Of a stretch of 26,827 nt of DNA, positions 1 through 4,933 are shown piece by piece. Position numbers and translations under genes: made by a program. Location: the NCBI RefSeq assembly GCF_044344315.1, contig NZ_JBIJDC010000061.1:1-26827 (forward strand). The letters are read 5' to 3'. Position 1 is the first letter of the stretch, and every line of letters starts with the position of its first letter. The notes below the pieces were generated by a model. It saw only the letters and a list, made by a program, of their open reading frames with translations, was not told where the DNA came from and did not search any database. Source of the stretch: Zoogloea sp044344315. Its GTDB lineage: Bacteria; Pseudomonadota; Gammaproteobacteria; Burkholderiales; Rhodocyclaceae.

Positions 1-301
1 GGTCGGCCTGGGCGCGGGTGGCGCGCACGGCCGGGCCTTTGCTGGCGTTGAGGATGCGGAACTGGATGCCGCCTTCGTCGGTGGCCGCGGCCATGGCGCC
101 ACCGAGGGCGTCCACTTCCTTTACCAGATGCCCCTTGCCGATCCCGCCGATGGACGGGTTGCAGCTCATCTGGCCGAGGGTTTCGATGTTGTGGGTGAGC
201 AGCAGGGTGGCGCACCCGGCCCGCGCCGCTGCCAGCGCGGCTTCGGTGCCGGCATGGCCGCCGCCGACAACGATCACGTCGAATCGGGTGGGATGGAGCA
301 T
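1..301 (-). CDS. mnmG: tRNA uridine-5-carboxymethylaminomethyl(34) synthesis enzyme MnmG, N-terminal part
   Basis: This FAD-dependent partner of MnmE modifies U34 in the wobble position of several tRNAs. Only the first 100 codons are inside the window; the rest lies beyond the left edge. The protein starts MLHPTRFDVIVVGGGHAG, which contains the GxGxxG dinucleotide-binding loop of the FAD fold. It continues with the strongly conserved stretches GQMSCNPSIGGIGKGHLV and GIQFRILNASKGPAVRATRA, which are diagnostic of MnmG/GidA. The ATG at 301 gives the N terminus expected for the family. The gene is divergent from the chemotaxis operon across a 447-bp gap. In many bacteria it lies near the replication origin, but no DnaA-box cluster is visible here. 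Confidence 0.97.
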   Translation of the reverse strand, partial: MLHPTRFDVIVVGGGHAGTEAALAAARAGCATLLLTHNIETLGQMSCNPSIGGIGKGHLVKEVDALGGAMAAATDEGGIQFRILNASKGPAVRATRAQAD

Positions 302-748
302 GGGAAAACCGGGGAAGGTGAATCGGGGGAGCCGAATGATACGACCTTGCGCTGCAAAAATACAGCGCCGCGCGCCTTCTGGATTGGGAAAAACGGCGGA
401 TTTACAACGGCTTATCGTCTTTTTGGGGCGCCCTGATGAGGGCGCGGCCGGTTCGTCCGAGGTCGGTTCAGGCTGCGCTGCGGCAGACCGGCTGCCGGGG
501 CAGTGCTGCCCGGCAGGAAGGGGTGCATGTGCGTGGACGCCGAATTAGGTGAGCCTATTGCCGCATTGAACAAACTTCACCTCTCCTACCTCAAGTTTGC
601 CGCCCGGTGTCCGTTGAGCCTTGCAGCAAAAAGGCTGCCCCCGACACGGCGCAAAGGATCGCCAAAGGCTGCAGCCATCGTCAACCAATCAACCAACCAT
701 GGATGCAGAGCCCGCATGGGCTTGCTGCCGCGCGGGGGAGTTAGGGAC
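302..748. other. Divergent intergenic region between mnmG and cheY
   Basis: This 447-bp stretch has no convincing gene. It should hold the mnmG promoter, which I could not place with confidence, and a sigma-28-like sequence for the che operon at 591-617. It is rich in inverted repeats: GCGCTG/CAGCGC at 349-368, GCGCCCT/AGGGCGC with a GATG loop at 428-445, and a three-segment set at 481-516 that can pair in two mutually exclusive ways. A perfect 10-base palindrome lies at 667-676. None is followed by a U tract, so they are not ordinary intrinsic terminators. A 17-codon open frame at 699-752 overlaps the cheY start. Confidence 0.7.
591..617 (+). promoter_or_regulatory. Candidate sigma-28 (FliA) promoter of the che operon
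   Basis: TCAAGTTT at 591-598, an 11-base spacer and TCCGTTGA at 610-617 resemble the FliA consensus TAAAGTTT-N11-GCCGATAA (7 of 8 in the -35 box, 5 of 8 in the -10 box). Transcription would start near 624 and leave a leader of about 125 bases before cheY. The spacing and -35 box are good and the -10 box is only fair. Confidence 0.4.
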
Positions 749-752
749 GTGA
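699..752 (+). other. Possible 17-codon leader ORF overlapping the cheY start
   Basis: An ATG at 699 opens a short frame that ends at TGA 750-752, overlapping the cheY GTG (749-751) in a GTGA junction. This is the arrangement typical of translational coupling. No clear Shine-Dalgarno sequence precedes the ATG, so the frame may be fortuitous. Confidence 0.2.
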
Positions 753-1114
753 AGACAATCATGCTGGTGGACGATTCGGCCACCGTGTTGCTGTCCATTT
801 CGGGGATTCTCGCCAAGGCGGGCTTCCAGGTGGTCACCGCCAGCAGCGCCGAGGATGGCCAGAAGAAGCTGGCCTCCGGGACCAAGCCCGACCTGCTCAT
901 CACCGACCTCAACATGCCGGGCATGAACGGTATCGAGTTCATCAAGGTGGTACGTCAGCGGCCCGAGCTGCGCTTCATGCCCATCCTCTTCCTCACCACT
1001 GAATCCCAGCAGAGCAAGCGGGCCGAGGCGAAGGCCGCGGGCGCCTCCGGCTGGATCGTCAAGCCGGCCACCGCCGACACCCTGCTCAACACCATCATGC
1101 TGGTTCTGCGCTGA
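749..1114 (+). CDS. cheY: CheY-type single-domain response regulator
   Basis: This 121-residue receiver domain has no output domain. It should accept phosphate from CheA and act by binding the flagellar switch or as a phosphate sink. All receiver residues are visible: acidic pair D8-D9 (VDDS), phospho-acceptor D53 (ITDLNMPGMNG), switch Thr83/Thr84 and K105 (VKPA). I chose the GTG at 749 because a GGGGGAG ribosome site ends 8 bases upstream and the protein then begins directly with beta strand 1. An in-frame ATG at 716 would add 11 residues with no good ribosome site. It is the first gene of the che operon, 10 bases before receptor 1. The protein could instead be named PilH-like, but the operon supports CheY. 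Confidence 0.92.
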   Translation: MKTIMLVDDSATVLLSISGILAKAGFQVVTASSAEDGQKKLASGTKPDLLITDLNMPGMNGIEFIKVVRQRPELRFMPILFLTTESQQSKRAEAKAAGASGWIVKPATADTLLNTIMLVLR

Positions 1115-1124
1115 GCGCGCGTCC

Positions 1125-2408
1125 ATGTCCATCCAGAACAAGTCCCTGCGGCGGAGGGTGCTGCTGTCCTGTGTGACGGCAGCGGGGGTGTTTGGCGTCG
1201 TGTATTTTGCCAACCCCCTGTACCACGCGATCCTCCTTGATGGCTTCGGGCTCAGCCACTCGATGGGCGACGCTATCGGAGCCGCCTTTGCGGTGATCAT
1301 CAGTTTTGTGGTTCACCACCTGCTGTCGATTGTCCGCTACCGGGATCCCAGCTACGGCGCCGAGCAGGCCTTGCAGCACGCCCGCGACGAGGTGGCGCGG
1401 CAGCATGGGGTGGCGGCCGAAGTGGGGCAGTCCCTGGATCAGGTGCCCCATCTCAACAGCATCCTGGCCGGTCAGCTGAACGCCGTCACCGAGCAGACCG
1501 AAGCGGCGGCCCTGGGCATGGTGCAGCGCCTGCAGGCGGTGGACGAAGTGGTGCGCGATCTGGACGGTGTAGTCCAGGCCTTTTCCCAGGAGTCCAGCCA
1601 GATCGTCGAGGAGGCCAACTCCCGCGCGGCCCGCAATCAGAAGACCCTTGAATCCCTGCAGAGCTACATTCACAGCCGCCTCGCGAACGTGGGCGAAGAG
1701 CAGGAGCACGTGATGTCGGCCCTGGCCGAGGCCCGGTCCCTGGCCCAGTTCGTCAACCTGGTGCGTGAGATCTCCGGCCAGACCAACCTGCTGGCGCTCA
1801 ATGCAGCCATCGAGGCGGCGCGGGCCGGTGAGGCCGGGCGCGGGTTTGCTGTGGTGGCTGATGAGGTGCGCAAGCTCGCCGGCCAGACCGACCAGGCCGT
1901 GCTGAAGATCAACGAAGGCATCGCCCGGGTGGTGAATACCATCGAATCCAAGTTCCAGGCCCAGCTCGACCAGTCGATCTCCAATGCCGAGGAGAGCGCC
2001 CTGCGCACCGTGGCCGACCAGTTCGACGAGGTGAGCCAGAGCTACGCTCAGCTGCTTGCGCACGAGAGCCGGATTCTCGGCGTGTTCCGCGAGTCCAGCG
2101 GCCGGCTTGCTGACATGTTCATGGAGACCATGGCCAGCGTGCAGTTCCAGGACGTCACCCGGCAGCAGATCGGGCATGTGATCGAAGCCCTGGAGCGCCT
2201 CGATGCCCATGTGCTCAAGCTGTCGGCCTGCCTCTCCGGCACGGTGGCGGCGGGCGACATCCCGGCCATGACCGAACAACTCGACCGCCTGTTCGAGAGC
2301 TATGTGATGGACCGGGAGCGCGATGAACACGCGCGTCGCAGTGGTCGTTCCGTGCCGTCGGGTTCCGCCCGGTCGGGCGACAGCGGCCCCCCGGTCGAGT
2401 TGTTCTGA
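1125..2408 (+). CDS. Methyl-accepting chemotaxis protein without ligand-binding or HAMP domain (receptor 1)
   Basis: This 427-residue receptor has two hydrophobic segments at about 11-29 and 49-69, joined by a loop of roughly 20 residues. There is no room for a periplasmic sensor domain, and no HAMP domain is recognisable. The cytoplasmic part is coiled coil with the canonical MCP hairpin tip at about 216-255 (QTNLLALNAAIEAARAGE, then FAVVADEVRKLA), which contacts CheA and CheW. Near the C terminus a helix carries FQDVTRQQI (D343, Q347), resembling the catalytic motif of the CheY-P phosphatase CheZ. A polar, flexible tail of about 30 residues follows and ends in PVELF. It lies between cheY and the STAS gene. 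Its signal may be internal (membrane or energy state), which is an inference. Confidence 0.88.
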   Translation: MSIQNKSLRRRVLLSCVTAAGVFGVVYFANPLYHAILLDGFGLSHSMGDAIGAAFAVIISFVVHHLLSIVRYRDPSYGAEQALQHARDEVARQHGVAAEVGQSLDQVPHLNSILAGQLNAVTEQTEAAALGMVQRLQAVDEVVRDLDGVVQAFSQESSQIVEEANSRAARNQKTLESLQSYIHSRLANVGEEQEHVMSALAEARSLAQFVNLVREISGQTNLLALNAAIEAARAGEAGRGFAVVADEVRKLAGQTDQAVLKINEGIARVVNTIESKFQAQLDQSISNAEESALRTVADQFDEVSQSYAQLLAHESRILGVFRESSGRLADMFMETMASVQFQDVTRQQIGHVIEALERLDAHVLKLSACLSGTVAAGDIPAMTEQLDRLFESYVMDRERDEHARRSGRSVPSGSARSGDSGPPVELF

Positions 2409-2428
2409 CGCGCAGCGTGGAGAAGATG

Positions 2429-2722
2429 ATGAGTGTGATCCGACGCGCCTTCACCGAAGATTTCACGATCTACCGGGTGGCCGAGATCAAGCCCGACCTG
2501 CTGGAGGTGATCGCCGCCGGCGAGCGCATTGAGCTGGATCTGGCCCAGGTGGAGCGCATTGACTCTGCCGGCTGCCAGCTGCTGATGCTGGCCAAGCGCG
2601 AGGCCAGCGCTGCCGGCAAGACTTTGGCCATCGTGGCCCACAGCCCGGCCGTGCAATCCCTGATCGAGTTCTACAACCTGGCCGCCTGGTTCGGCGACCC
2701 CCTGGTCGTAGCGGCCCAATAG
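2429..2722 (+). CDS. STAS-domain protein (anti-sigma-factor-antagonist-like)
   Basis: This 97-residue protein is a single STAS domain. The hallmark loop RIDSAGCQLL includes S46, at the position phosphorylated in SpoIIAA-type antagonists, followed by an amphipathic helix. Such domains bind partner kinases or act as small switch proteins. No anti-sigma kinase lies beside it, so its partner is unknown and may be a component of the chemotaxis array. The start was set at the second of two adjacent ATGs (2429), six bases after GGAG at 2419-2422. ATG 2426 and GTG 2417 are alternatives that lengthen the protein by one or four residues. It sits between receptor 1 and cheA with gaps of about 20 and 13 bases. 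Confidence 0.88.
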   Translation: MSVIRRAFTEDFTIYRVAEIKPDLLEVIAAGERIELDLAQVERIDSAGCQLLMLAKREASAAGKTLAIVAHSPAVQSLIEFYNLAAWFGDPLVVAAQ

Positions 2723-2735
2723 CGGCAACCCCACC

Positions 2736-4907
2736 ATGGACGAACTCAAGCAAGTCTTCCTGCAGGAAAGCAACGAACAGCTCGATGCCCTGGAGGCGCT
2801 GCTGCTCGAGCTGGAGGCCCGCCCCGAAGACGAGACCACGCTCAACGGCATCTTCCGTGCGGCCCACACCATCAAGGGCGCGGCCGGGATGGTCGAGTGC
2901 GCGGCGGTGGAATCCTTTGCCCACGTGGTCGAGAACGTGCTCGACCGCCTGCGCAATCACGAGATCGCGGTGAGCACCGAGCTGGCCGCCCTGATGCTGG
3001 CCTGTACCGACCAGCTGCGGCTGCTGGTGGCCGACGAGGCCGGTGTGGCCGACCTGGCCACCGAAGAGATCCAGGCCCGGACCGCCCAACTGCTGGCCCG
3101 GCTGGGCGAGTTTGGGCCCGGTGGGCAGGTTGCCGCCAGCCCGAAGGTGGTCGACCCGGGGGTGCAGCGCATGCCCGGGCGGCATGCGGGCCACAACTGC
3201 TGGCACATCTCGGTGCGCTTTGGCGCCGACGTGCTGCGTCAGGGCATGGACCCGGAGAACTTCCTGCGCTTTCTCGAAACGGTGGGCAACATCCGCCACA
3301 TCGAGACCCTGGCCGACGGCATGCCCGCCGCCGCGGCGATGGACCCGGAGCTGTGCTACCTGGGCTTCGAGATCGCCCTCGAGTCGGCCGCCGACAAGCA
3401 GGCCATCGAGGACGTCTTCGCCTTCGTGCGTGACGAATGCCGGCTGGCCATCCTGCCGCCCGACAGCAAGGTGGGCGACTACCTGGAGCTGATCGACAGC
3501 CTGCCCGAGGACAGCCTGCGCCTGGGCGAGATCCTGGTTCAGGTCGGTGCCCTCACCGCCGACGAGCTGGCCGAGGGCCTGCGCGCCCAGGCCGCCCCCG
3601 CCTCTGCCGGCAGCGCCCCCGAAGGCACGCCCATTGGCGAGATCCTGGTGGCTCGCCAGGTGGTGCAGCCGGAGCTGGTGGCCGCGGCCGTGGCCAAGCA
3701 GACCCAGGTCAGCGAGAAGAAGGCCCACGACGCCAAGCTCATCCGCGTGCCGGCGGACAAGCTCGACCACCTGATCAACCTGGTGGGCGAGCTGGTGATT
3801 GCCGGTGCCGCCACCAGCCTGCTGGCCCACACCCGGCGCGACGGCGAGCTGATCGAGTCTTCATCCCTGCTGACACGCCTGGTGGAGGAGATCCGCGATG
3901 CCTCCCTGCAACTGCGCACGGTGCAGATCGGCGAGACCTTCAACCGGTTCCAGCGCCTGGTGCGCGACGCCTGCAAGGACCTGGGCAAGGACGTGGAGCT
4001 GGTGATCTCCGGTGGCGAGACCGAACTCGACAAATCCATCGTCGAGAAGATCGGCGACCCCCTGATGCACCTGGTGCGCAACTCCCTGGATCACGGCATC
4101 GAATCGCCCGCCGTGCGTGAGGCCGCCGGCAAGAGCCCGCGTGGCACCCTCTCCCTCAACGCCTACCACGATGCCGGCAACATTGTCATCGAGGTGGCTG
4201 ATGACGGCGCCGGCCTCAACCGCGAGCGCATCCTCGCCAAGGCCATCGAACGCGGCCTGGTGGACCCGGACGTGCATCTGTCCGACCGGGAGGTCTACGA
4301 CCTTATCTTTGCCCCCGGCCTGTCCACCGCCGAGCAGGTGACCAACCTGTCCGGCCGCGGTGTGGGCATGGACGTGGTGCGACGCAATCTGCAGGCCCTG
4401 CGCGGCACCATCAATGTGGACAGCCACCCGGGCCAGGGCACCCGCCTGACCCTGCGCCTGCCCCTCACGCTGGCCATCATCGACGGCTTCCTGGTGGTGT
4501 CGGCCAATCGTTCCTATGTGATCCCCCTCGATGCGGTGGTGGAGTGCATCGAACGCCCCGTCACCGAGCACGACCGCAACTACTTCAACCTGCGCGGTCA
4601 GGTGCTGCCGGCCGTGTGCCTGCGGGAAAGCTTCAAGCTGCCCGGCGAGCGCCCGACCCGGGAGAGCGTGGTGGTGGTGCAGTACGCCGGCCAGCGCGCC
4701 GGCATCGTGGTGGATCGCCTGGCCGGTGAGCTGCAGGCGGTGATCAAGCCCCTCGGGGCGATCTTCCGCCACCTGCAGGGCATCGGCGGATCGACCATCC
4801 TGGGCAGCGGCGAGGTTGCCCTGATCCTCGACGTTTCCGCCCTGATCAAGATTTCCGGGCAGGCCGAGCAGCGTCTGCTGGCCCGCCCCGAGCAACGTAG
4901 CGCCTGA
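2736..4907 (+). CDS. cheA: Chemotaxis histidine kinase CheA
   Basis: This 723-residue kinase autophosphorylates in response to receptors and passes phosphate to CheY and CheB. P1 (HPt) lies at 1-105 with phospho-histidine H44 in RAAHTIKGAAGM. A P2-like ferredoxin-type domain (WHISVRFG onward) lies at about 150-250. A linker at about 262-330 holds RLGEILVQVGALT... and PIGEILVARQ..., two motifs of the MshEN type. The P3 dimerisation domain starts near 336 (KLDHLINLVGELVIAG). The P4 ATPase shows the N box LVRNSLDHGIE (about 440), DDGAGLN and GRGVGMDVV (about 540). The P5 CheW-like domain runs from about 577 to 715. The ribosome site before ATG 2736 is weak, so translation may depend on the upstream STAS gene. 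There is no receiver domain. Confidence 0.97.
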   Translation: MDELKQVFLQESNEQLDALEALLLELEARPEDETTLNGIFRAAHTIKGAAGMVECAAVESFAHVVENVLDRLRNHEIAVSTELAALMLACTDQLRLLVADEAGVADLATEEIQARTAQLLARLGEFGPGGQVAASPKVVDPGVQRMPGRHAGHNCWHISVRFGADVLRQGMDPENFLRFLETVGNIRHIETLADGMPAAAAMDPELCYLGFEIALESAADKQAIEDVFAFVRDECRLAILPPDSKVGDYLELIDSLPEDSLRLGEILVQVGALTADELAEGLRAQAAPASAGSAPEGTPIGEILVARQVVQPELVAAAVAKQTQVSEKKAHDAKLIRVPADKLDHLINLVGELVIAGAATSLLAHTRRDGELIESSSLLTRLVEEIRDASLQLRTVQIGETFNRFQRLVRDACKDLGKDVELVISGGETELDKSIVEKIGDPLMHLVRNSLDHGIESPAVREAAGKSPRGTLSLNAYHDAGNIVIEVADDGAGLNRERILAKAIERGLVDPDVHLSDREVYDLIFAPGLSTAEQVTNLSGRGVGMDVVRRNLQALRGTINVDSHPGQGTRLTLRLPLTLAIIDGFLVVSANRSYVIPLDAVVECIERPVTEHDRNYFNLRGQVLPAVCLRESFKLPGERPTRESVVVVQYAGQRAGIVVDRLAGELQAVIKPLGAIFRHLQGIGGSTILGSGEVALILDVSALIKISGQAEQRLLARPEQRSA

Positions 4908-4933
4908 CTTTTTGCATTACCCGGAGACCAAGC

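Noticed and set aside
428..445. Strong hairpin GCGCCCT-GATG-AGGGCGC as intrinsic terminator
   Set aside because: No U tract follows on either strand (a T run precedes it on plus), and the flanking genes are divergent so no terminator is expected.
18..548. Plus-strand open frame of 176 codons at the left edge
   Set aside because: It overlaps the mnmG N terminus on the opposite strand, which is a certain gene, and its translation shows no known motif.
302..748. Replication origin next to mnmG
   Set aside because: mnmG often neighbours oriC, but no cluster of DnaA boxes and no AT-rich unwinding region is visible here; one TTATCGTC-like sequence is not enough.
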